Notes under the pieces: generated by a model
The model's input: only the letters and a program-made list of their open reading frames with translations
Databases searched by the model: none
Told to the model about the DNA's origin: nothing
Position numbers and translations under genes: made by a program
Source: an uncultured Lactobacillus sp.
Lineage (GTDB): Bacteria > Bacillota > Bacilli > Lactobacillales > Lactobacillaceae
Direction of reading: 5' to 3'
NCBI RefSeq assembly: GCF_910589175.1
Contig: NZ_CAJURR010000004.1
Span: forward strand, 40,615-104,614
Length of the DNA stretch: 64,000 nucleotides
Shown here: positions 26,516-34,459 of the stretch, one piece after another
Layout of the letters: each line of letters starts with the position of its first letter
Numbering within the stretch: the first letter of the stretch is position 1

Positions 26516-28552
26516 CTAATTATTTTTATAAACTCCACTTTCAAATGGTTCTAAAACAACTTCGCCTGTTTTCCTTGTATCATCTAGCAAATTAATCAAT
26601 TCTTGACTCAATTCAATTTTTTCTTCTTTATCAGAAAAATTCTGAACAAACCAATACTTTTCTAATTTATTTTCACGCATTTGAATCGAAACTCTACTAT
26701 TAAATTTGGCAATTGGTAGCTTTGGAATCAAATCACTAGCTATTTTTCCATAAAACTTTTCTAGAAAATCATAACCAGTACGACAAGCAAGGTAATAGCC
26801 TTTGCCAGCTCCGTAGGAATGCTCAACAATAGCAGGTGTATCTTTATAAAAATCTGTACTGTATGTAGCCAGAACTTTACCTTTACAATTAATTAGCGTT
26901 TCACAATAATCGTGCACCGGATATTCTTTTCCTTCAAAATTAATTAAATTCGATTGCCCAGGATATAAAACATCAGTTTCAAGAGGCTCAAGTCCGTAAA
27001 TTTCTTGTAGTTCTTTTGGCCATTCATTCATATAGGCAAGATCATTTTCATCAACAACTCCGCTAATATAAGTGCCGACTATCTTACCACCATTCTTAAC
27101 ATAGTTATCTATTTTTTCTAGGTAAGACTTACTCATTAAAAAGTGCATCGGATCAATCAATAAGTCGTATTGTGAAAAATCATCTTCAGGACTAACAAAA
27201 TCAACTGGAATATCATGTTCATAAAAATAGCGATAATGCTTTTGAATTGTTTGCCAGATATTTTTATTCACGCTATAACTTTCTGCGTCTTGCAGTGCCC
27301 AGTAACTGTCATAACTAAAGACAATCGCAACTTTTGCTTTTGCATAACTTGTCGCTAGAATTGGGCTGATTTTTTCTAAATCTTCACCAACTTTAGTTAC
27401 ATCTTTAAATGCACGCGTTTTTTCTGGATGACGATGCTCAATTACCGCCCCATGAAACATCTCAGATGATCCTCGTGAAGCTCGAAGTTGGAAGTACAAT
27501 ACGCCTTGACTACCATGCGCAATATCTTGCAAGCTTGCCAATTCATGCATTCCAGGTCTTTTTGCCCGATCAAAGTTATGCCAATTAACACGTGACGGAG
27601 TATTCTCCATTACTAAAAAATTCTGATGTTTCAAACTTCTAAAGAAATCATGAATTAATCCAACACTTCGTCCAAGTTCTTCAGTACTTTGACTGTCGTT
27701 ACCCCAAGCAGGATAAGAATCCCAAGAGATAAAATCCAAATGACGCGCTACCTTTTGATAATCAAAGCCAGCAAATGGATCCATCAACGGATTTCCAGCC
27801 ATCATATTCGTAGTTACAGGAATATTAGGAGTGATCTTTTTTAAGGGTGCTGTTTCATTATCAATAAATGAAATTGTCTGGTCAGTAATAAATCTCTTCC
27901 AGTCTAAGTTCATTCCTTTATTACCCATTTCACTTAAAGGACTAGGCGGATTAACTTGGCTCCAGTCATTATAAGTATGACTCCAAAAAGTGTTCCACCA
28001 GGTATGATTTAAAGTAGCTAGATCGCCATACTTATTTTTCAGCCATTTTCTAAAAGCATCTTTACATAAATCACAGTAGCATTCACCTGAATATTCATTA
28101 GAAATATGCCAAAGCACTAAACTTTTCCTTTGACCGAAATGTTCTGCTAATTTTGTGTTAATCTCATAAACTTTTTTTCGATAAATAGATGAAGTTAAAC
28201 AATGATTATGTCGTCCACCAAAGCCACGTTTATTTCCCCGGTTATCCGTTCTAAGTACTTCTGGATACTTTTGAGCAAGCCAGGCTGGTCGTGCTCCACT
28301 TGGCGTAGCTAAAATTACATGACCATTCATTTCCTCTACTCGATCAAAAATCTCATCTAACCACGAAAAATCATAATTTCCTTCTTGCGTTTCTAATTTT
28401 GCCCAAGAAAAAATCCCAACAGTTACGGTGTTAATCCTCGCTTGCTTAAAGAGAGCAAAATCTTGATTAATTACATCGGCCTCATCCCACCATTGTTCTG
28501 GATTATAATCGCCACCATGTAAAAATTGGTTAATATCTAAGATGCGCTTCAT
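26516..28552 (-). CDS. GH42 beta-galactosidase
   Basis: A 678-residue cytoplasmic glycosidase. It has the GH42 catalytic pair: acid/base Glu153 in HISNEYSG and nucleophile Glu316 in LVMENTPS. Cys118, Cys158, Cys160 and Cys163 (CYCDLC) form the family's zinc cluster. The domain order is a TIM barrel (1-390), a trimerisation domain, then a small beta domain. Enzymes of this family release galactose from non-phosphorylated oligosaccharides, often plant or milk derived; there is no signal peptide. It lies upstream of the mannose-PTS operon but has its own promoter and terminator. The start follows AAGGAATAG. Confidence 0.92.
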   Translation of the reverse strand: MKRILDINQFLHGGDYNPEQWWDEADVINQDFALFKQARINTVTVGIFSWAKLETQEGNYDFSWLDEIFDRVEEMNGHVILATPSGARPAWLAQKYPEVLRTDNRGNKRGFGGRHNHCLTSSIYRKKVYEINTKLAEHFGQRKSLVLWHISNEYSGECYCDLCKDAFRKWLKNKYGDLATLNHTWWNTFWSHTYNDWSQVNPPSPLSEMGNKGMNLDWKRFITDQTISFIDNETAPLKKITPNIPVTTNMMAGNPLMDPFAGFDYQKVARHLDFISWDSYPAWGNDSQSTEELGRSVGLIHDFFRSLKHQNFLVMENTPSRVNWHNFDRAKRPGMHELASLQDIAHGSQGVLYFQLRASRGSSEMFHGAVIEHRHPEKTRAFKDVTKVGEDLEKISPILATSYAKAKVAIVFSYDSYWALQDAESYSVNKNIWQTIQKHYRYFYEHDIPVDFVSPEDDFSQYDLLIDPMHFLMSKSYLEKIDNYVKNGGKIVGTYISGVVDENDLAYMNEWPKELQEIYGLEPLETDVLYPGQSNLINFEGKEYPVHDYCETLINCKGKVLATYSTDFYKDTPAIVEHSYGAGKGYYLACRTGYDFLEKFYGKIASDLIPKLPIAKFNSRVSIQMRENKLEKYWFVQNFSDKEEKIELSQELINLLDDTRKTGEVVLEPFESGVYKNN

Positions 28553-28587
28553 GATTCTATTCCTTGTTTCTTTCTATTTTTATATAA

Positions 28588-28690
28588 TTTCAAATTAAAT
28601 GTATGCAAAAACAGCTGATGTAAAAGTCAGCTGTTTTTTAATGCACTTTCTTTGACTTCAAACTAAAGTAGCACTAGTTTTAATTTGAAA
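28588..28690. promoter_or_regulatory. Divergent promoter region with paired inverted repeats
   Basis: TTTCAAATTAAA (28588-28599) and its exact complement TTTAATTTGAAA (28679-28690) flank a terminator-like hairpin. The first lies in the spacer of the GH42 promoter (minus TTGCAT and ATATAA). The second overlaps a possible -10 of the decarboxylase gene (TTGACT at 28652, TAGTTT at 28675). A shared regulator is possible. Confidence 0.5.
28607..28638. terminator. Hairpin between divergent promoters
   Basis: Perfect 12-base arms AAAAACAGCTGA / TCAGCTGTTTTT with an 8-base loop. It lies upstream of both neighbouring genes, so it cannot be an ordinary gene-end terminator. It may insulate the two promoters. 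Confidence 0.6.
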
Positions 28691-28716
28691 GAGTATTTTT
28701 ATAGAGGTGTTAGATT

Positions 28717-30003
28717 ATGTCAAAAACAATCCCATATAATGTTGGTAAATGGTTACCAACTGATCAAAAATTTTTTAATCAATGGCTTGGAAAAGTTTTA
28801 AAAGAAGCAGAAAGTGAAGAAAATCAATATCTCTTACCACCAGTTCAAGCCCTTAAACATTTAATAGAATCTGATAGATATATTTACAATATTACTCAAT
28901 TGATGTTCGCAGAAATTCCAGTAAATGATGTCGATACTCCGACTGGTACTCCGCAAGTCCGGACCTATCAGCAAATGCTTTTAATGCTTAATCGCATTAT
29001 CCAAAGAGCACCAGAATTTAATAAAACTGGATTAGTAGGAACACCAATTAATGCTATCTTTGATTACCCTATGGCTACGAAAGCAGGCTATGTCTTTTTC
29101 AATAATCCAAAAGTTAATGCTTGTTTGAAAAACATTCTAGACTATTGGGGAAAGTTCCTTCAAACGGCAGATTCTACATATGTTCTTAACACTTCTGAAA
29201 CTGGATGGCTAAGTGACTATGCACTAAATGAAATGTCAAAAGTTGCCTACGGAGACGACTTCTTTAACATCTTTAATTGTCCTAATCATGATAAAACTAA
29301 ACATTTAGGATTTACTTCATGGGATAAATTTTTTACCCGAACTTTTAATCCTGGAGTACGTCCTGTTCAAAATGCTGATGATGCTGATTCTATTGCTAAT
29401 GCTTGTGAATCTGCCCCATTTCGCATCGCTCACAATCTTCCCCTAAAAGCTAAATTTTGGATTAAAGGTCAACCTTACTCTCTAGTTGATCTACTTGATG
29501 GAGATCCATGGGCTTCCAAATTTGAAGGAGGTACATTATATCAAGCATTTTTAAGTGCTCTAAGTTATCATAGATGGAACAGTCCTGTCTCCGGAAAAAT
29601 TGTCAAAGCATATAATTTACCAGGCACTTATTATGCAGAGAGTTTATATCAAGGATTCGAAAATCCTAGAGGTGCCGACCCGGCAGCTGCTAACGATTCG
29701 CAAGCCTTTCTTACTTCAACAGCAACAAGAGCTGTTATTTTCATTCAAGCTGATAATCCTAAAATTGGTTTAATGGCCTTTATTGCAGTTGGAATGTCGG
29801 AAGTATCTAGTGATGAGATTACTGTCCGGGTAGGTCAACATATTAATAAGGGAGACCAATTAGGGATGTTTCACTTTGGCGGTTCAACTCACGTATTGCT
29901 TTTTAGGCCTGAAACCAAACTTGAATTTAATTTACATGGTCAAAAGCCAAGTATTGCAGGAAATAATATCAAAGTTAAAGCAGAAATTGCCAGAGTTGAA
30001 TAA
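28717..30003 (+). CDS. Phosphatidylserine-decarboxylase-like pyruvoyl enzyme
   Basis: A 428-residue protein of the PSD superfamily. FFTRTFNPGVRPV and SYHRWNSPVSGKI match blocks of phosphatidylserine decarboxylase. GGST (Ser390) is the self-cleavage site where the serine becomes a pyruvoyl group. Residues 1-190 form an extra N-terminal domain of the kind found in PSD-associated proteins and in soluble amino-acid decarboxylases such as fungal PsiD. No membrane segment is visible, which argues against a bulk phospholipid role. An amino-acid or phospholipid decarboxylase are both open. The gene stands alone, divergent from GH42. The start follows AGAGGTG. Confidence 0.8.
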   Translation: MSKTIPYNVGKWLPTDQKFFNQWLGKVLKEAESEENQYLLPPVQALKHLIESDRYIYNITQLMFAEIPVNDVDTPTGTPQVRTYQQMLLMLNRIIQRAPEFNKTGLVGTPINAIFDYPMATKAGYVFFNNPKVNACLKNILDYWGKFLQTADSTYVLNTSETGWLSDYALNEMSKVAYGDDFFNIFNCPNHDKTKHLGFTSWDKFFTRTFNPGVRPVQNADDADSIANACESAPFRIAHNLPLKAKFWIKGQPYSLVDLLDGDPWASKFEGGTLYQAFLSALSYHRWNSPVSGKIVKAYNLPGTYYAESLYQGFENPRGADPAAANDSQAFLTSTATRAVIFIQADNPKIGLMAFIAVGMSEVSSDEITVRVGQHINKGDQLGMFHFGGSTHVLLFRPETKLEFNLHGQKPSIAGNNIKVKAEIARVE

Positions 30004-30033
30004 AATACATTAAATTTTAGTTTCATATAATTC

Positions 30034-30070
30034 AAAAGACTGTTCTGAAATAATACCAGAACAGTCTTTT
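30034..30070. terminator. Bidirectional terminator after the PSD-like gene
   Basis: Perfect 14-base arms (30034-30047 and 30057-30070) between converging genes, with T runs on both strands. Confidence 0.9.
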
Positions 30071-30072
30071 TG

Positions 30073-30834
30073 TTAGAGCATTAATTGCATCTGATCATTA
30101 AAATAATTTTTATAGGCAAGATAAACGGAAATAATTGCTCCTAAACTTGTAGCAGATAAAAGCATAAAAGTTACCATAATCTGATACTTAATTGCATAAA
30201 TTGGATTTACTCCAGCAAAGATCAATCCTGACATCATCCCCGGCAAATTAACTAACCCTACTGTTTTAGCTGAATCGATCGTTGGCTGCATAGCAGTCTT
30301 AATACTACGCCGAATAATTGGCATCGATGCCGTTTTAATATCACTACCTAAAGCTAGCCTTTCTAAAACGGGCTGTCTTAAATCATGAAAACTTTCATTT
30401 AAAGATTTATAGCAAAGACCTATTGCAACCATTTCATTACCTGCAATCATCCCTGTAATTGGAATTACTTGCATAGGTATCGGTTTAATGACACCAGAAA
30501 GAAGTAATACAGCTAATGTAATGTAGGTTCCTACGGCCTCAGCTACAATTGAATTCCATAATTTTCGATTAGTATTTGGATCTCTACCATTCGCATTCCA
30601 TGAAGCATTAAAAATAATGACAAGTGTAGAAACAAAGGTTAGCCAAAAAGTATTTACATTGAAAATTACTTTTAAAATATATCCAATAATGACTAGCTGA
30701 ATAATGGCTCGCACAACACTAATCAAAATATCTTTAGTAAGGCCTAGCTTTTCTTTAACGGAAATTCCAATTGATACTAAAACTAATAAGAATGCAAAGA
30801 CTAGGGACCAGTTACTGACAACTACGTTTTTCAT
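30073..30834 (-). CDS. fetB: FetB-type ABC permease (UPF0014)
   Basis: A 253-residue membrane protein with about seven helices, belonging to the UPF0014/FetB family. Typical blocks are PITGMIAGNEMVAIGLCYKSL and LVNLPGMMSGLIFAGVNPIYAIKYQIMV. In Escherichia coli FetAB exports iron and protects against oxidative stress; whether the Lactobacillus pair moves iron, manganese or another metal is not known. It overlaps the ATPase gene by 23 bases and is translated with it. Confidence 0.85.
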   Translation of the reverse strand: MKNVVVSNWSLVFAFLLVLVSIGISVKEKLGLTKDILISVVRAIIQLVIIGYILKVIFNVNTFWLTFVSTLVIIFNASWNANGRDPNTNRKLWNSIVAEAVGTYITLAVLLLSGVIKPIPMQVIPITGMIAGNEMVAIGLCYKSLNESFHDLRQPVLERLALGSDIKTASMPIIRRSIKTAMQPTIDSAKTVGLVNLPGMMSGLIFAGVNPIYAIKYQIMVTFMLLSATSLGAIISVYLAYKNYFNDQMQLML

Positions 30835-31465
30835 TGAGGAATGCCTTCTTCACTTCAAAAATTTTATTGGCTTTTTCAATTTCACTTTTATCATGAGTTA
30901 CTTGTAAGATAGTAACATGCTTCTTGCGCACATCATCAAATAAATGATGAACAATTTCTTTACTATTCTCATCAAGTCCTGTAGTTACTTCATCCAATAA
31001 TAAAATTTGTGGTAAAAAGACTAAATTTCGAATTAAGGCAACTCGTTGCTTTTCTCCACCAGATAAAGAATTAATATTTTTCTTCAAAAAAGTCTGATTT
31101 AGACTTACTTTATCTAATAATTCACTTAGATGCTCTTCATTGACTTCTTCCCTTCGAATTTGGTAAGGAAAAATCAGATTATCTCTTACCGTTTTTCCAA
31201 AAAGAGATGGTTGCTGGAAGCAATAGGAAACTTGCCGACGATATTCAAGCGGAGAAGATTGACCAATATCTTTTCCCTCATATTCAATTGAACCAGATGT
31301 AGGTGTAAGTAAGCTGGCAATAATTTTTAAAAGTGTACTTTTCCCTGCACCTGAGGGCCCTACAATCGTTAAAAAGTCTCCTGAATTTACGCTTAGATTA
31401 ATATTTTTTAGAATAGCATTTCCATCAACAGAATAATTTAAATTTTTAATTTCTAAAACATGCAT
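30812..31465 (-). CDS. fetA: FetA-type ABC ATP-binding protein
   Basis: A 217-residue ATPase with Walker A GPSGAGKST, signature LSGGEKQRVALIRNL, Walker B ILLLDEVTTGLDE and switch QVTHDKSE. It partners the UPF0014 permease. The pair forms a two-gene operon that ends at the terminator shared with the PSD-like gene. Metal efflux is the family role known from E. coli. No metal-responsive regulator or operator is visible nearby. Confidence 0.85.
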   Translation of the reverse strand: MHVLEIKNLNYSVDGNAILKNINLSVNSGDFLTIVGPSGAGKSTLLKIIASLLTPTSGSIEYEGKDIGQSSPLEYRRQVSYCFQQPSLFGKTVRDNLIFPYQIRREEVNEEHLSELLDKVSLNQTFLKKNINSLSGGEKQRVALIRNLVFLPQILLLDEVTTGLDENSKEIVHHLFDDVRKKHVTILQVTHDKSEIEKANKIFEVKKAFLNEKRSCQ

Positions 31466-31505
31466 AACTAACCTTCTATATAAATGCTTATTTTTATTAT
31501 AAACA

Positions 31506-31547
31506 ATATGAACCCCGAAATTCTTATCTGACTTCCGGGGTTCATAT
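31506..31547 (-). terminator. Terminator of the M42 aminopeptidase operon
   Basis: 12-base arms ATATGAACCCCG / CGGGGTTCATAT with a GC-rich stem. The following minus-strand tail is only partly T rich. It lies 15 bases past the small membrane gene. Confidence 0.72.
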
Positions 31548-31561
31548 CTATGATTTATATT

Positions 31562-31762
31562 CTATTTACTTTTCTTAGGCCAAAAAACTGCTAAGAGACA
31601 AAAAATAAGTCCTAAAATCAACTCCCAAATAAATGGCTGATCCCACATAAAAAGATTGCCAATTTCACTTACGGTATAACGAACAATATAAATCAAAATA
31701 CTAATAATAGCCATGCACCAGCTAAAAATTGCCATTTTTTTGAAAAATACTTTCCAATCCAT
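31562..31762 (-). CDS. Small two-helix membrane protein
   Basis: A 66-residue protein with two hydrophobic segments (about residues 8-28 and 42-60) and a basic C-terminus (WPKKSK). I do not recognise a family. Its ATG overlaps the stop of the aminopeptidase gene (TAATG), so it is translationally coupled to it. Its function is unknown. Confidence 0.7.
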   Translation of the reverse strand: MDWKVFFKKMAIFSWCMAIISILIYIVRYTVSEIGNLFMWDQPFIWELILGLIFCLLAVFWPKKSK

Positions 31763-32844
31763 TAGATCACCTTAAAACTATCTAGCTTTTCTTGTGTCAT
31801 ATCGCGAATAATTGCAGTTGCTAAATCAACTGAAGCCTTAAAGTCTTTATATGCTGAGAAACAATATGGGGAGTGCTCATAACGAACTGGAATTCCAATA
31901 ACAATTGTTGGAGCTCCATATTCATAATAAATTGCTGCCCCATCTTGGCCGCCACCAGTTCTAACAGAGCGAGTATATGGAATATTATTTTTATCAGCTA
32001 TATCACACGCATACTGTTGAAACTTAGGATTTGGTAAAAATGTAGTATCCATATCTCTGAGCATTGGGCCGCGTTTTAAGCCTGTTTGAGATAACCATTC
32101 AGGCTCAAAAGTATCGTCAGCTGGACAACTTTCTAAAACAATACATAAATCAGGCTTAATTTTTCGTCCAGTGACATATGCACCGCGAAGTCCTACTTCT
32201 TCTTGACTAGATAAGGCAGCTACTACATCAAAATTAGTCTCTTCACCCTTCAAATTATCTAAGATGTCTACCATGGCTCCTGCACCAAAGCGATCATCAA
32301 AGTCTTTACCAAAGAATAAACCGGATTTTTCATGGTATTCGCATTTTACATCAACAAAAATTGGACAACCAGTGTCAACTTTATAATCTTTAATAGTTTC
32401 TTCCCGGCTTGATGAACCTACATCAATAGACATATCTGCAACTTCCGGAATTGAATTTCTTTCAGCAGCAGTCATAAAGTGCGGAGGCTTTGTAGCCACT
32501 ACACCAGGAATATATTCACCATCACGATTACGAATTTTCACTCTTAAAGCCGGAATATTATACTTTACCCAACCCCCAAGTGGAACAAATTTAATTAATC
32601 CATTGGGACGAACGGCTTGTGTAATAAAACCAACTGCATCAGAGTGAGCATCCATTTGAATAACAGGCCGATTACCTTTGTTTTCCTTCTTAGCTGCGTA
32701 TACATTGAGCATCCCATCTACCGTAATATCAGCAGTATTTTTAGCATAAGTAGAAAATAATTTTACAAATTCTTCTTCGAAGCCAGATGTAGAATTTGCA
32801 TCTGAAAATTCTCTTAACATTTGAATTTCTTGTTCTTTTTTCAT
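31762..32844 (-). CDS. M42-family glutamyl/leucyl aminopeptidase
   Basis: Cytoplasmic metallo-aminopeptidase that trims N-terminal residues from peptides. The 360-residue protein has the M42 metal ligands in order: His67 (DAHSD), the DDRFGAGAM aspartate, the catalytic pair SSQEEVGLRGAY, ESCPADDT and the late His in YEHSPYCFS. Family members assemble as tetrahedral dodecamers. The start at 32844 follows GAGAGGA by 7 bases; the open frame runs further upstream but has no site. A cre-like AAAGCGTTTGCG lies just before the site, so carbon control is possible. It is coupled to a small membrane protein downstream. Confidence 0.9.
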   Translation of the reverse strand: MKKEQEIQMLREFSDANSTSGFEEEFVKLFSTYAKNTADITVDGMLNVYAAKKENKGNRPVIQMDAHSDAVGFITQAVRPNGLIKFVPLGGWVKYNIPALRVKIRNRDGEYIPGVVATKPPHFMTAAERNSIPEVADMSIDVGSSSREETIKDYKVDTGCPIFVDVKCEYHEKSGLFFGKDFDDRFGAGAMVDILDNLKGEETNFDVVAALSSQEEVGLRGAYVTGRKIKPDLCIVLESCPADDTFEPEWLSQTGLKRGPMLRDMDTTFLPNPKFQQYACDIADKNNIPYTRSVRTGGGQDGAAIYYEYGAPTIVIGIPVRYEHSPYCFSAYKDFKASVDLATAIIRDMTQEKLDSFKVI

Positions 32845-32970
32845 GATTTTTCCTCTCGCAAACGCTTTTATTTTAATTATATTTGTGTCTTTAAACTTTT
32901 TAAAGAAATTCTTTGCAAATTTTAAATCTAATACCAAATCTTATTTAAAAAAGGAAGGGTATTCTATTTA

Positions 32971-33063
32971 ACAAGTAAGGGAACTTCTACACCTTACTTA
33001 TTCTCCCAAAATAACATACGACAATTAAAAGCAGACTTCTAATCCCCCAGAACGTCTGCTTTT
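32971..33063 (+). ncRNA. Candidate small RNA or leader with two hairpins
   Basis: Between two divergent genes lie a hairpin with 8-base arms (AAGTAAGG / CCTTACTT, 32971-32997) and a terminator-like hairpin (AAAAGCAGAC / GTCTGCTTTT, 33027-33063) followed by TTGTTTTG. Neither is at the end of a gene. A short transcribed RNA would explain both. I could not find a convincing promoter. Confidence 0.35.
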
Positions 33064-33142
33064 TGTTTTGTAAAAATTTTTTCTATAACTAAATTTACTT
33101 ATGCTATACTGAGTAAAATTTATATTACAAGGATTCAAAATC

Positions 33143-33724
33143 ATGAAAAAAGTAGCTCTAATTCTATTCTCCACCTTATTACTCACTGCCTGCAGCAACA
33201 CACAGAATAATCAACCTAAATCTTCTAGTTCAAAATCTTCAATTACTACTTCAAAAAATACTGTTAAAACTTCCTCTAAACCCAATTTAAATAAAAAATA
33301 CCCCGGTTTTAAGTTAGCTACGATTCCTACTGTATTTCAAGGAACGTGGTATCAAACTGATCGCTACAGTAAAACAGCGAGAAAATTCATTATAACTAAA
33401 CATACGATCATGGATTCTGTAGTCTATCAAAAAACAGATCCAACCCTAAACCTAAATCATCGCTCAGAAAAGAATAATAAAGTGTATGCTGGAGACGCAA
33501 CAATGATCTCTTTGGAAGATAAGAATGGTTCGCAGTGGCTCCGAGCACGGGGATTTTTAGATACTGTTGATATCATCTATATCACAGGTACTTTTAAAGG
33601 AAATCAGTGCCTTTATTTAGCTTATTCTTCCGGTGATATTCATAGTGCTATGTTTAAGGACAAAAAAGCAGCATTAAAATATCGTAAATATGATTTCTCT
33701 AAAATTACTAATCCTTTAAACTAA
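33143..33724 (+). CDS. Lipoprotein of unknown function
   Basis: A 193-residue secreted lipoprotein: basic start, hydrophobic stretch and lipobox LTAC with the lipid-bearing Cys at residue 17. A serine/threonine/lysine-rich linker follows (residues 20-50), then a globular domain containing FQGTWYQTDRYSKTARKFIITKHTI, like small lactobacillar surface proteins that bind or sense unknown ligands. I do not recognise a named family. It is monocistronic and just precedes the MarR operator region, from which it is separated by its own stop and no terminator. Confidence 0.75.
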   Translation: MKKVALILFSTLLLTACSNTQNNQPKSSSSKSSITTSKNTVKTSSKPNLNKKYPGFKLATIPTVFQGTWYQTDRYSKTARKFIITKHTIMDSVVYQKTDPTLNLNHRSEKNNKVYAGDATMISLEDKNGSQWLRARGFLDTVDIIYITGTFKGNQCLYLAYSSGDIHSAMFKDKKAALKYRKYDFSKITNPLN

Positions 33725-33725
33725 A

Positions 33726-33788
33726 AACTAATTGTAATTACAATTAGTTGCGTTATACTTGTTTAAAGTATTAGTTGTAATTACAACT
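33726..33788. promoter_or_regulatory. marR-MFS promoter with two MarR palindromes
   Basis: A perfect 24-base palindrome (33726-33749, core TTGTAATTACAA) and a perfect 16-base one (33773-33788, AGTTGTAATTACAACT) share the same core. They flank a promoter whose -35 TTGTAA (33732) and -10 TATACT (33754) are 16 bases apart. The first operator covers the -35; the second is next to the ribosome binding site. Confidence 0.85.
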
Positions 33789-33803
33789 TAGAAAGGCAGA
33801 ATT

Positions 33804-34214
33804 ATGCGAAAAAGACCACTAGCCAACTTACTCTACCATATTGGTAAATTAGAAAACCTCCTGATCAATCAACGATTGGCCTCTATTAATCTAAGAATGA
33901 CCCATGCCCATGTTTTAAGATATATTCAAAAGCACCCCGGTTGCATTCAAAAGGAAGTTGCAGACTATCTTTTTTACCAACCTGCCAGTTTTACTAATGT
34001 AGTTAAGTTATTAGAAAAAAGAAAAATGATTGAACGGCGAGCAGATCCAAACAATGGCCTAAAAAAACAATTATTCTTACTTCCAGCTGGAGTTGAGGCT
34101 CTTAGACAAGTGAACGACGCCTTTGAAGAAGTAAATCAACTAGTTGGAACAGTAGATCCTGATACTTTAGCTAAACTTGAAAAGATTTCAATCAATTTAG
34201 AAAAGCAGATTTAA
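33804..34214 (+). CDS. MarR-family regulator
   Basis: A 136-residue winged-helix repressor. The HTH reads IQKEVADYLFYQPASFTNVVKLLEKRKMIER and the wing RADPNNGLKKQLFLL, with flanking dimer helices. It starts 8 bases after GAAAGG. Two TTGTAATTACAA palindromes flank its promoter. It heads an operon with a small DUF protein and an MFS drug exporter, so it probably controls efflux and itself. It is unrelated in context to the MarR at 14945, and their operator sequences differ. Confidence 0.88.
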   Translation: MRKRPLANLLYHIGKLENLLINQRLASINLRMTHAHVLRYIQKHPGCIQKEVADYLFYQPASFTNVVKLLEKRKMIERRADPNNGLKKQLFLLPAGVEALRQVNDAFEEVNQLVGTVDPDTLAKLEKISINLEKQI

Positions 34215-34228
34215 AGAAAGAAAAACTA

Positions 34229-34459
34229 ATGAGCAAATTTTTACCATTGTGGCAATATATTAAAGATAATCATGACCAAGACTTTCAATTATCTTTTAAC
34301 CAAATTCAAAAGATTGTCGGCCTACCAATTGATCATTCTTTCTTAAATTATAAAAAAGAATTATTAAACTATGGTTTTAAAGTAGGAAAAATATCCCTTA
34401 AAAATAAAACGGTAGATTTTGAGAAATTGGAGGGGAAAAATGACACAAAAATTAGATAA
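34229..34459 (+). CDS. Small DUF7662-like protein
   Basis: A 76-residue acidic-to-neutral protein with no membrane segment. The pattern LWQYIKDN...LSFNQIQKIVGLPI...LLNYGFKVGKISLKNKTVDF resembles the short DUF7662 domain, which looks like a winged-helix fragment; its function is unknown. It lies 14 bases after the MarR gene and overlaps the MFS start by 20 bases, so it is translated within this efflux operon. The ribosome binding site is weak (AAAGAAAG). A role as a co-regulator with MarR is inference. Confidence 0.65.
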   Translation: MSKFLPLWQYIKDNHDQDFQLSFNQIQKIVGLPIDHSFLNYKKELLNYGFKVGKISLKNKTVDFEKLEGKNDTKIR

